Assembly: GCA_037892935.1 (NCBI GenBank)
Contig: JAYXKI010000009.1
Location: 1,550,001 to 1,614,000 of the forward strand
Direction: 5' to 3'
Length of the DNA: 64,000 nucleotides
Source of the DNA: Phlebopus portentosus
Lineage: Eukaryota > Basidiomycota > Agaricomycetes > Boletales > Boletinellaceae
The position numbers and the translations under genes were made by a program. Positions 25,285-36,238 of the stretch are shown here, piece after piece (within the stretch, counting starts at the first letter, position 1; each line of letters begins with the position of its first letter). Below the pieces are notes generated by a model. The model did no database searches and was not told where the DNA came from. It saw only the letters and a list, made by a program, of their open reading frames with translations.

Positions 25285-27961
25285 ATGAGCACCTTCCCAT
25301 CAAGAGTTTCTGGTAGTGATCTGACGTACTCAAGTCAATGCACGCCTCTGCCACCCGGTTTCACGACCACCGAGGATGGAGAATACGTTAGTGTTTCCGA
25401 GAGACTGAGGAATCCGGGATATTCTATCCCAGAGATCTCTGCTCAAAACTTCTTTGACTTCCTCCTTCCTCCCTTGAGGGATGGAATTGCCATTCAGGAC
25501 GTTATCTCGTCTCTGAAAGCCGAAGGGCTTTTCGATTCATTCAACGGTCTTAGCGCGTCTCCTACAAACGAGAGGGAAGATGAAATGTTCATGCCTCTTG
25601 CCGACATATTCAACGAGGCCACTTTTTTGGCAGCAATGGCTTCCCCTCATCTGCGGCAGACTATCCGGTTGGTCCTCTTGGGGAATCCGAGTCGGAAGGG
25701 TAGAAGAGTCCCACACGCAATTTTCTCCGTGAACAACGCGAAAGATAACTTTACGGCGCGAAGCGTACACAACGAGATTCTGAAGACATTCTCGTGGGCA
25801 GATGTCGCATTCACAAGCGAATTCGACTTCGGGATGACTGGCGAAGTGTGGGACAACGTAAGCATCATCAGATTTCCATTGATCCCAAGGCTAATTCCCG
25901 TATTAGATCGTACACAACAGAATTATTCTAGACATTCAGCAAATTATGGCTCGAGATCCCTGTCGTAGATTTGCATTTGGCATTACTGTAGTAGAGACGA
26001 CGATGCGTCTGTGGTTTTGTTCTCGGGCAACGCCGGTAGTTAGTCAACCATTTGATTTCACAACGGTGAGTACCTCCTGCGATGATGGAGCACATTACTG
26101 TCTAACTGTATCGAGTAGGAACCGGAGATGCTAATCCACGCTTTTCTTTCTCTCGCGTTCGCCTCTAAGGAGGAACTGGGTTGGGATTCAACAGTCCGCA
26201 CACTCACAGATCCCGAAGGAAATCGGATATATCATATAGACGTCACTAACGAGACATATGAGACATTGCAGCTATTGTCAGACGGTGCAGCTGAAGAACT
26301 GACTAGCCATGGAACGAGAGTGTGGAAAGTGAGGCGCGTGGGATCAGACGAGCTGTACGTTGTTAAGGATGTCTGGGTGGAAGATGGGCGCGACCTCGAA
26401 CACAGCATACTCGAGACAATACTGAATGACGTCGAGGAGAAATATGGATCGGACGTTCGGAAGCAAGTGGCCTCGCATTTGCTTATCCCTGTAGCACATT
26501 GGCTCGTCCCTATCCGTGAAGAAGAAGATCATACAGTGCGAGTTATGATGCGTGGACATTTGCCGCGGTTCAAGAACAGGATCAAGATCAGCATTGGACT
26601 CATAGATGAAGTGGACGATATCGATACCGAAGAATCCTTAGATGACCTCGTGATCCAAGAATCGGAGAGACGACTTTCCCGGGCACCATTGCCTTGGTGC
26701 AACCGTAAACTGAAGATGGTACACCGCAGACATTATCGTATTTTGTATGAAGAAGTCGCAACGGCTCTGTATGCAATCAGAAATCTCCCAGACATCTTTA
26801 CGGTATTAAGTGATAGTGCAAATGGTGCGTGTTCTGTAATGGTTTCTATCGTTTACTTAAAAATTCTGTAGTTTTGAAATGGATCCATGGATGCGGCTGG
26901 GTGCACCGTGACGTCAGCGCAGGAAACCTATACCTATACAACGGTCGTGGCCTGATCGGTGACTTTGAACATGCCAAGCGCAAGCAAACCGACATCAGGC
27001 ATGAGCACCGAATCGTGAGTGTTTTAGTCTACTCATACGAGCATTTGTGCTAAGTTATATCAAGGGTACTCCTGACTTCATGGCTATCGAAGCAACGAGG
27101 CGTTTCTATGCCCATCTCCCTGACGATGACCCCAGTCATGTAGAGACTGAAGGCCAAACTCCACTAGAACACCGGATAGATGAAAGTTGCTCCCGGAAAG
27201 GATCCGATCTTTCTCCACCCTTTTTTCATAATGATCTCCACGATTTGGAGTCATTATGGTGGATCGCCATTTGGGTACTTTTCTCCTATCGTTCTTTCTC
27301 GGGGAACGTTATTACAGGCTCGCGCGAGAGAGAAAGTGAAGTTCAACGAAGATCCTCAGGCGCTGAATTATTCCCTGGGAATAGTGATACAGAGAATCGT
27401 AGAATGTTCCTCGTCAGCAAGGAGATCTACTTCAGGAGGTTCTCTTGGATGCCTGATTGCCTTCGGAGCATCAAGGCTACTTTGAACACTCTTCGAAGGA
27501 TACTCATCTGGAGGTATAGAAAGTTCGAAGCAGCGTTTCCGACAATCCAAATGGACGTTATTGAAGGGGTTCACGATAGAATTGGAAGAAATTTCTTAAA
27601 ATGCAAGGCGCTCACGGCTTCACTAAGATCGAACGAAAAAAAGTTCGACTGCTCAAGGATTGACCGTTCAGCACGTGAACATCATACCTTACCCGCTTCA
27701 TCAACGCGACGGTCTCTTAAGCGAGAGTCTTTGATCGATAGGGTCCCATCCACGATAGAGACTCGCAAGTTTGCAACAGACGACGCTGCTGGCCCCTTGA
27801 CAAGCATCAGAACGAACGGAAAACGGAAGAGGGATGACGATGACAGTTTACCATGTATGCGTCCACTTCGTATGGCAAGGTATGTCTGTTTGCTACAGTC
27901 CCGCACCTGAAGCTGGCTGACTCTATCACTGTTCCCAAGATATGAGCTTCCGGTTTGCTGA
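25285..27961 (+). CDS. FunK1 protein kinase copy E (unit 2, type 1)
   Basis: Predicted join(25285..25857,25907..26065,26119..26824,26872..27014,27065..27879,27940..27961), about 805 aa, no lesions. N-terminal domain: YSIPEISAQNFFDFLLPPL. Exon 2 (159 nt here) reads IMARDPCRRFAFGIT. The N-lobe has YVVKDVWVEDGRD and a basic RHYRILYEEVATALYAI region. The catalytic loop is WVHRDVSAGN with GLIGDFEHAKRK. Exon 5 begins GTPDFMAIEATRR and carries FFHNDLHDLESLWW. The C-terminal end is GKRKRDDDDSLPCMRPLRMAR joined to a 22-nt last exon coding YELPVC; the same mini-exon is seen in H, J and L. It is probably an active kinase, sharing a divergent promoter with D and followed head-to-tail by F. Confidence 0.88.
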
Positions 27962-28449
27962 GTGCTTGTTTATCATACTGCGAAAGATGGTAACGGAGAC
28001 ATTGTACTTATAATGTGCATGCCTTTGTACTGTAGAGTATTTGGAACATGAAGCTGGAGCGAGTGGACATGCATACTCTCCTTATCGTCTATGAAACCGT
28101 CTCATTAGCTTGTTAACCGCGGAGAATGGATTTGATTTTATTGAGTCAGGCAAAATCGACGAAGTTTCCCATGTACTCTCGGCTCGTCTACGTAGCTAAT
28201 GACTGCATGTCATATGCCAATGGTATTCCTGAATTATCACACAATGATGGCATGATTCTTGTACAGCTCCATCATCTGGAAATCAAGGTCCAACCAACGT
28301 AAGTTTGGCACTCTTGTCATTGGAATCACCTGGATCTAGCAAGTAAGTTGTCGCCGCTGCAAAACGCGGTCACATGATCACATTCCACATTTAGGCCTTC
28401 GTCGTTCGAGCCACGCTAGTCAATAACTTGCTGCTCCTACCCAGCATCT
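27962..28449. other. Intergenic between E and F
   Basis: No gene. It includes the shared promoter element at 28369. The rest shows no recognisable feature. Confidence 0.4.
28369..28381. promoter_or_regulatory. GTCACATGATCAC element upstream of F
   Basis: About 80 bp before the F start. It is a CACATGA variant of the element seen before other copies. Confidence 0.4.
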
Positions 28450-31237
28450 ATGTCCTTCCGCCCATTCCATGCTGCTCTAGATGAGGAGCCCCCTATTCCA
28501 ACCCATGCACGTCCAAGGACACCAACAGAGTCGGGACCTGGCAGCACAGGCGGCTTCTTCGATGACTCTCCTCCAAAGTTACGACTAAGCCACACTCGAG
28601 AGTTCCGGGCTGGAGACCTAGAATCCATTAAAGCAGCCCTTGCCCAGGATCAAAGCTATTCCATACCTGAGATCGATCTTGATTCATTCATGAAGCACCT
28701 GCTTCCTCCTTTAAAGGATGGACTGGATGTCGATGCTATTCTGGCGTTGGCTAGCAACGACAGCAGCTTGATTGGTCCTGGGGGAGAGTCGTGGACAGAC
28801 TTTCAATCCGCACCAATTAAGCGAAACAAGTGCGAAGATGATGTGTTTGCGCCCCTTTCGGTGATATGCGAAAAGATTTGTTACTATGCTGCTGAAACTG
28901 CAGAGTTGGAGCAGAATTTCATTCTGGCTCTATTGCCGTATCATACGCCACGGTCCGAGAGGAACAGCACAACCAGGCCTGATGCTTATTTCCTTCCCAG
29001 AGAACTAAAGGAGCATGTCAGTTCCATGGAGACAAAGAAGGAACTACAGACAAAGAGAAGGCCATTTACTGCGGCGAAGGTGACGACTACACGATCTGAG
29101 GAGGAGCAAATAATATCGTGGTATGATACTGCAGTTCCGGGTGAATTCAAAAAGGAAAATTCACCGGGAACTCAGTCCAGAGTGAGCGATTCTCTCTCTT
29201 CTGCATGGAATGCGGGAACTAAAATTGCGTACAGAATTCAAAACAATTGATTCTCAACATGCATAATATCATGACTCTTGACCCATGTCGTAGGTTCACG
29301 TTTGGCTTCACTATTGAGAATACAAGCATGCGACTGTGGTTCTGTTCTCGTGCCATCGTTCTTGTCAGCAAAGAATTCGATTTTTCGAGAGTGAGTAGTG
29401 CAGATAACCTTGAAAGTCCGAAGCCTTACTGAAATATTCTCTAGAAGCTGAGGATATTCATACACGTTCTCATTTCCTTTGCTTTTGCGTCAAAGGAGGA
29501 GCTAGGTTGGGACACGACAATCGAGCCTTTCATTGGGACCGATGGCATGAGAGCCTACCGAATTAGTCTGAATGGTCAAATCTATGAGACAGTGAGAATC
29601 CTTTCGGACGTGGCTGCTGATGCACTGAATAGTCGAGCGACTCGTGTTTGGCTCGTCCGGCTTCTGGGGACTCAGTCATTCTTTGTGTTAAAAGATGTCT
29701 GGCTAGAATATGACAGAGATGCGGAAGATGACATTCGCCGGATGATTCTGGAGGAGGTCGAAAAGATATTTGGGAAGGACGCTAAAGAGGAACTCTCTTC
29801 ACACCTTCTCACTCCGGTTGCATGTGGCCTTGTACCTGCCGCCAGACAAGACGATGACACGCTGGCTGTCATGATGCGTGGTTATACCCCGCGCTTGACA
29901 GATTTTTATTCGATTAAAAGGGAAGGATATGTAAACGCCGATGCAAAGAAAAGTACTGGTCCCCCTTCGACAAGCGACTCGGACATCAATCGTGTACAAA
30001 TACCCCGAATCGAGCTCAGGAAGATTGCGCGTCGAAAACACTACAGGATCGTGTTTTCAGAGGCAGCCTGACCCATACATACTATTGGGACATTGTCGGA
30101 TGTTTTTCTTGCATTAAAAGATAGTGCAAAAGGTACGAATGCTTTCTAGCTTCGTGGTATGTTGTATCTGACCGATAGTAGCACTGAAATGGATACACGG
30201 AGCCGGGTGGGTCCATCGAGACATCAGCGCAGGCAATCTGTACTATTACAGTGGTCCAAACGGCGACGGGAGAGGCATAATCGGAGACTTATTGGAATAT
30301 GCGAAACGGAGGGGTGCAGTTGGCAGACATAAGATGCGAACTGTACGTACCATAGTACTACCTGACGGGTCCCAAACTCATTGTTGACTAGGCAAATACT
30401 GATTTCATGGCAACCGAGGTTCTCACCAGAGTCTACCGGTTTCGACCAACCCATGATTCCGAGTCGGATCCCGAGTCAGATCCCGAGTCAGATCCTGAAT
30501 TGGATCCCGAAACGAATCCAGGACCGAAGGCCGATGGTCACAGCGAAGGCTCCTCTTCGGAACAAACGAAATCCTCTTTACCTTTCTTCCATAACGATCT
30601 TCATGACTTGGAGTCACTATGGTGGATCGCAATCTACTTGCTCTTTATGAATGACGACAGCTCTGGTCCGGAGAAAGTCAGCCAAAAGGTCGAGACATTC
30701 AGAGAGGAAGTCTCCCTTCTGATATTTCCCAGATCTAAAGAAACTGAAGACAGAGCTAACTTCCTTATTGACAAGGATCAGTTCCATACCAAGGTTTCAT
30801 GGATGCCAAGACGTTACAAAAAAATCAAATCTGCTTTGAATCGTCTGAGGAAGGACTTGATAAACTACTACAAGAGGTTTGAAGCCAAACTACCCCAAAT
30901 TTGTACGGATGCTTTCGGGGGTTTGCAGGATACATTTCGAGAGCAATTTCAAAGTTGTGAGGTGCATGCGAAGGGCATTGAGCTCGTGCCTCGTAAAGTG
31001 ACAGCGATCCAGCTGCCTGACATTGAACAAGGCGTACCCCTTCCGTCGTCAAGTGGTACTTCAAGTGCAGGCCGGCATAGCGCGCAACCAAAGTTAGGTC
31101 CTGTAGCTCCGGTGGAAACTAATGCATTTGAGAGTCCCGTGGCATCAAAGAAGCGAAAACAGGGAGAGGACAACTCGTCCCGCGAAGGTATATTAGATCT
31201 ATTATCTGTCAATCAGAGCACTGACTATAAGATATAA
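28450..31237 (+). pseudogene. FunK1 copy F (unit 2, type 2) with one in-frame stop
   Basis: Exons 28450..29181, 29235..29390, 29445..30132, 30182..30342, 30392..31237; without the stop it would be about 860 aa. Exon 1 has the type 2 pattern HTPRSERNSTTRPDAYF and the IPEIDLDSFMKHLLPPL motif. The N-lobe has FVLKDVWLEYDRD. TGA at 30069-30071 falls in SEAA-stop-PIHT, where copy C reads AQCAQPIHT. All splice sites and frames after it are intact. Exon 4 is 161 nt rather than 143: an 18-nt in-frame insertion gives YYSGPNGDGRGIIGDLLEYA after a normal WVHRDISAGN, lengthening the loop before the DFG-like Asp. Exon 5 carries a DPES repeat, FFHNDLHDLESLWW and SKKRKQGED. A single stop with everything else open suggests very recent inactivation, a sequencing error or read-through. 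Confidence 0.8.
30456..30522 (+). repeat. 12-nt tandem repeat coding DPES units in copy F
   Basis: About five imperfect copies of GATCCCGAGTCA encode SESDPESDPESDPELDPETN at the start of the exon 5 product. The period is a multiple of three, so the frame is kept. Neighbouring copies lack it. Confidence 0.8.
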
Positions 31238-31689
31238 ATGATTAGTTATTGGGCGTATTAGCTGCGAACGGGCTCGGAAACGTACCAAACGACCCAAATA
31301 AGCGCCGGAATCATTGTGGACGACATTTGATCTTCGTAAAGACATGCTACGTATGGATATGTAAATGGGCATTATGACTTTATGACGAATATAATGTATG
31401 CTTTCCTGTGTAATACTCTACATTGATCAATTGAGACTATATGTTGATTCTGTGGCAAATGATGCGTATATCTAGAAGATTTATGTTAGATTAGTGCAAA
31501 ACGATACCACTGAGGACTAGTCTTCGAATAGAACGACACATGCATAAAACGTCTGTGGCCAAATTGAGGCTGCGAAATCCTGGAAATCCTGGTATTTGGC
31601 TAAACTCCAAAAGTGATCATCAGCCTCTGACTACGGAGATAAGTACAGAAAGGACACATACTGAAAGAGCTTTTCGTTTTTGAAAGGCG
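31238..31689. other. Intergenic 3' of copy F
   Basis: No gene seen. A motif around 31400 (ATGTATGCTTTCCTGTGT) recurs 3' of C (about 20085) and I (about 45970), probably old 3'-UTR sequence of type 2 genes. Confidence 0.45.
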
Positions 31690-32160
31690 CATGAGTGGAA
31701 GACAATCGCAATCTTGAGCACGCCATTCACGAGGCAATCCTGCATGACATTGGGGATAAATATGGAAAAGACATGCGGGAACTCGTCGTCACCTTTCTAG
31801 AGAGTTCTGACTTTATGGTCAACGCAGTCATTCTTGAGAGTGAAGCAACAAAATGTCGCCTGATTTTCTTGATGATAAGATTGTGTTTGAAAAATACGCG
31901 TCTTAGATGCCTGGCAGATTCAAGAATATCAAAACTCTGCTGGCCAATCTTCGTAGACATGTGGTTCGGTTCTACATGCTCTTTGAGAAGAGCCTGCCTG
32001 CGATCGAACCGGAGGTCTTCGGAGGGCTCACAGGATATATTTGCAGGAGGATTCGGTGCATGTTTGAAGCATTCAATAAGTAGAGGGATCCCACCATACA
32101 AGACTACAGCGCTCCAGTTTTCGGACGTCAGGCAGGATAAGAATGAATGAAGCTTGACTA
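31690..32160 (+). pseudogene. FunK1 relic F' with internal deletion
   Basis: It begins in N-lobe sequence (VEDNRNLEHAIHEAIL then HDIGDKYGKDMRELVV), then jumps to type 2 C-terminal sequence (RFKNIKTLLANLRRHVV, LFEKSLPAIEPEVFGGS in shifted frames). The catalytic exon is missing. From about 31830 it parallels relic C' at 20.56 kb. Confidence 0.75.
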
Positions 32161-32674
32161 CCAGATCTTGATTTGATGATGCGAAGAGAGCAACTTGATC
32201 GAAAACAGGTCCTTTATTCGCAGTAAGGATCGGAGGATCAGGCAAATGAAAGCAGTGTGACCTTGAAGAAGAATCTGCAAAGAAAGGTAAGCAGATGCTT
32301 CTGCTTCATAAACTATAGAATATACAGTGCTGACCTTTCCGCGTAAGTGACTCGAAGGAGAATTAAAAGACGCTCAGTATAAATTCCATGCTCACTTCAA
32401 GAGACTAAACTAGTGGGTCTTGCTGCCCAATCAATCGCAGAAGTCTCTCATCACATTTTTTACTTTCCATACTTTACGTATTCCGATGCCAACTGTATAG
32501 AAGATATGACGTATGCTTTCCTATGTCTCTGCCGTTGCTGTATGTCTGAAATATGATGCAAACTAGTTACATGGGCCTAAGTGACTTATTGATGAGGTGA
32601 CAGAAGAATGTCCGTCCGAGAAAAGATCGAGATAGAAGTACAAGAAAGAAAATGAGGTGTGTGGTATAAGGATT
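32161..32674. other. Flank shared with 21.0-21.4 kb
   Basis: Noncoding duplicate of the segment between relic C' and repeat R1; no gene. Confidence 0.5.
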
Positions 32675-32840
32675 GCTCGAGCCTGGGAACAAATCATGTA
32701 ACGCGTTTTTCACGATCAGAACTAGCTGAAGTTCTTAGATCTTGACGCCGCACGAATTCACCGTCTACAAGTCATTGACCAGAATTGCATCCGTTTTATT
32801 GGGAAAGCGTTCGGTGAATTGACCTCGGGCTTGAGCATAC
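32675..32840. repeat. Dispersed repeat R2 at unit 2/3 junction
   Basis: Closest to R1; the copy ends where TAH18 homology starts, exactly as in unit 2. It shares the block TGGGAACAAATCA and CTCGGGCTTGAGCA with R1. Confidence 0.6.
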
Positions 32841-35127
32841 CGGCGACGCTTCCTTAGACTTAAACACTAACGACCAAGAGCGTAACATTCTCATCTTATA
32901 CGCAACAGAAACTGGAAATGCTCTCGACGTGGCGGAGCAGATTGCGTGTGAGGCTAGATGAAGGTTGTTCACCATCCGCCTTTAAGACGTCGATGTCCAT
33001 CCACTTGTGTGTTCATTTAGATCTAGTCCCAATCTTGGCAACTAAACATGATAAAAAACAGGAAGAACTTGTGCACGAGGTACTTATCGTCTTCGTTGTC
33101 TCTACGACAGGGTCTGGCGTCGAGCCGAGTTCGATGACGCCGATGTGGAACATGCTCCTCCGCGCAGACCTACCCAGCGACATCCTCGAGGACCTACATT
33201 TTGCGGTCTTCGGATTGGGAGACAGCGCTTACGAGAAATTCTGTTGGGCAGCGAAGAAACTTTCCCGACGCCTCTTCAGCTTGGGTGCGCAAGAGGTCTG
33301 TGCACGTGGGGAGGGGGACGAGCAGCATCCTCTCGGGTGGCTATTTTTTGCTTTATTAGTACAGCTTCTGAATGTTAATGCATCGAAGGCAGTGTTGAAG
33401 GTGCCCTGGATGTGTGGGTGCCGCAGGTCTTTTTGGCGCTTGAAGCTCTGCTTCCTCCACTGCTTGATGGAACCATTGAAGACCTCGATGTCCTTCTACC
33501 TCCCGAACTACAACTACTTCGGGAAGACGTTGGATTGCGTTGACGACCCATTATCCGGATTTAAAGAATATCTTTTGACAGCTGTACGAAGAAATGATTG
33601 TATCGCTTCGGCGGACTGGTTCCAGGACATGAGGCACATTGAAGTGGATTTAGAGGATGACGTTATGTATGTCCTGTTTCTCTGCTTTCCCCATGAGTCT
33701 GAGCTGAATTGTCGGATTATAACAGCTACTCTCCCGGGGATGTGGCCGTCATACACCTATACAGCCCTCATCAGATGTCGATCTTTCCTTGGCAGCATGG
33801 GTTGGACTGACACTGCTGACAAGGAAAAATTTCTCTCGTCTGTTGAACGACGTGAGTATCTAATATTTTTCCTTTTCTACCGCTGGCGCTTAGTGTAACA
33901 AAAATTTAGTTAATTTCAGGGCTTATCCCTAGAAGAACGACACTCAGACATCTCTTCATTCGACACCTCGACATAAATGTCGTGGCACGCCGCTCCTTTC
34001 TCAAAGTTCTTCGACATTTTGCCACAAATGAAATGGAGAAAGAGAAACTATCTGAGTTTTGCACTAACTAGGGAGCCGTCAGTCCTTAGGCGAATATTTT
34101 GCCGATTCCGATTTCTGACTTTGAGGTATAGGACGAACTTTATGAATATGTGACGCGAGTCAGACGGACTATTCGTGAAGTGATAGCTGAGTTCCATTCC
34201 CTGAGGATACCGAAAGAACACATGTTCGGTTTGTGTCTGTTTCCTCTGCTAGGATCGGGGCAATTCTCTATTGCCAGCTCTTGTCTTGTTAGTACTTATA
34301 AGTTTATCCAGTCGAATCTTCCGCATCAAGTTGAAAAGTCCCTCAGGTCTATAGAAAACAAGTCCAGTGGTGCGTCGCCATCGCACGATATAGAACCAAG
34401 TTAAAAATACCCAGACGAGGTGTATGCTCAACATACTTCGCTGTCTTGAATCCTGGTTCGTTTGTTCAAAGCTGATTTTTTCGGCTTCTGTTACTGAGCT
34501 CTAAAATCGAAGGCTATTCCGTACGAATCAAAATGCAAAAAGGATTTTATCTCAACCGCGAAGTCCTGAGACACTGATTGTTTGCGTCGGACCTGGAACT
34601 GGAATTGCTCCTATGTGCGCTCTGATCGAACAACCCATGAAGGTGCAACAAGTAAGAGCGTTTTTCATGAAGAAGAGGTAAAAGCGCTCAAATTTGATTC
34701 TCGCCAGACAACAACCTCTATTTCGGTTGCCGCTCAGAATCAAAGGATCACCACTATGGATCCGAATGGCTGAGCTTGGCGGAGCCTGGGAAACTCACAT
34801 ACCGCACGGCATTCTCCTGCGATGGTCCGGAAGTCGTGAAGCGCGTTGAAGTACAAGACCGTGTGCGAGAGGACGCGGAGAGACCGTGAAACCTGCTAGA
34901 ACGAACAAAGTGGTGGCTGTATATTTCGGGGTACGTATTCTTTTAGCACCTTTATGATGATCCTTCTTCTGATGAAAGCGTGATTGTGTAGGTCATCGAA
35001 CAAAATGCCTGGTGCTGTGAAGGATGCTGTAGCTTTTTCTGCTAGGGAAGCTGTAGGTCCGTACGCAAAGCGATTTGTGAAGAGAATGCAGGATGAGGGC
35101 AGGCTTTTTGAGGAGTGCTGGAGTTGA
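32841..35127 (+). pseudogene. TAH18 pseudogene (full-length, decayed)
   Basis: Collinear with TAH18 from just after the start codon to the stop, introns included, so it arose by DNA duplication and not retroposition. Recognisable parts are STTGSGVEPSSMTPMW, FAVFGLGDSAYEKFCW, CVGPGTGIAPM and the C-terminal FEECWS. Lesions: no start codon; TGA in exon 1 (shared with the 21.5 kb fragment); several indels around the first intron; TAG at the exon 5 end (ACTAACTAG near 34070); and indels in the NADPH region. Homology continues about 550 bp past the stop. Exon 2 is nearly identical to the parent, so the copy is not ancient. Confidence 0.9.
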
Positions 35128-36238
35128 GGATGTGTACTTCGTGTCTAAGGCGCGTTGTAATTAGGGGCGGGAATATCTCTAATCTCGTTGAGTGCACAGG
35201 TTTATGAGAGGCTTATTCGGAAGAGGAGTTGAGAAGACTCAGTCTTCACTTTAATATTTTCCGCTAGTGGAAGGTATTCGGTATGTTCTTACTATCGCAC
35301 ACTGTATGTTAGAGCTCCTATGTCATCAGTTAGGTAATCTCTTTTCTTCAAAAAGGAGCGCTGTTCAGCTAATCGTCATCCCTTACTTTCGTGTTGGGAC
35401 CGGCAAGGCATCCACAGGTAACATTTTGTCCTATGTGAAGTTAGCTACTACAGATTATCACAGGACGTTTCTGCAGGCTGGTCAGCTCAGTTTGTGAGCG
35501 CCAGGGTGCTACCATCAAAGTATACATGCAGGGTGACTCTCATCTGTCTCCGAAGCATCCTGCTCCTCAAATTCCTTTATTCTTCAAGAATCGAGGTAGG
35601 AGCTTTTGACAATCGACTGGCGTCTGTGATACTTCGATGACACCTCTAACGAGCCACAGAGCTTTGTATGGCGCAGAGTTTTCGTTACGAACTCTGAAGC
35701 AAGATTGTTCTTGAGAAATCTGTATCTGCAACTTCGTCGATCATTGAGAGACATGATTTGTACCGATCAAGCAGTTACGGCTGCTTGGACATCTCTTTGG
35801 AGTTCGTGTGTACGGAGGAAAGTCTAATAGTAGATTCGCGGCGCCTTGGTAGTCCCTGCATGAGTTTACTGTCCAGAAACTTTGACTTTACGGTCAAATG
35901 CGATCTTTGTCATGTTCTATGCTGTATATGTGGACGGTATATGTACTGTGTTTGGGTAGTGTTTAACTTCCTTGCTCAAGAAAGAGATGTCGTGCATTCA
36001 GTAACTAGATACAAATATGCCGAGTCGCACGTGCAATTGATATGGGTTCAGCACCGTAGATAAGACTCGTGACTAATTCGAGCTAAACAGAATATCCATA
36101 CATCGCAAGAGTTAGAAGAATTAAATGAAATTGAGACAATCTCCCTTATTTATAACACGTAATAATATTAAAAAACTTCAAGCGTAGACCTTGAAAAGAG
36201 GGTTTTTGATCAGCGTCCTCCCCTCCAACTAGTCAATG
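35128..36238. other. Intergenic between TAH18 pseudogene and copy G
   Basis: Up to about 35680 it is a duplicate of the TAH18 3' flank (8482-8960). The remainder has no supported gene; the + frame at 35758-36063 (not starting with ATG) has no family resemblance. Confidence 0.5.

Noticed and set aside
30069..30071. TGA in copy F as selenocysteine or reassigned codon
   Set aside because: Dikaryotic fungi generally lack selenoprotein machinery, and TGA serves as a normal stop in E, H, L and ARPC5 here.
35758..36063. Cys-rich 101-codon + frame as a small secreted protein
   Set aside because: No ATG start or signal peptide at its beginning, no splice support, and it lies in decayed duplicated flank.
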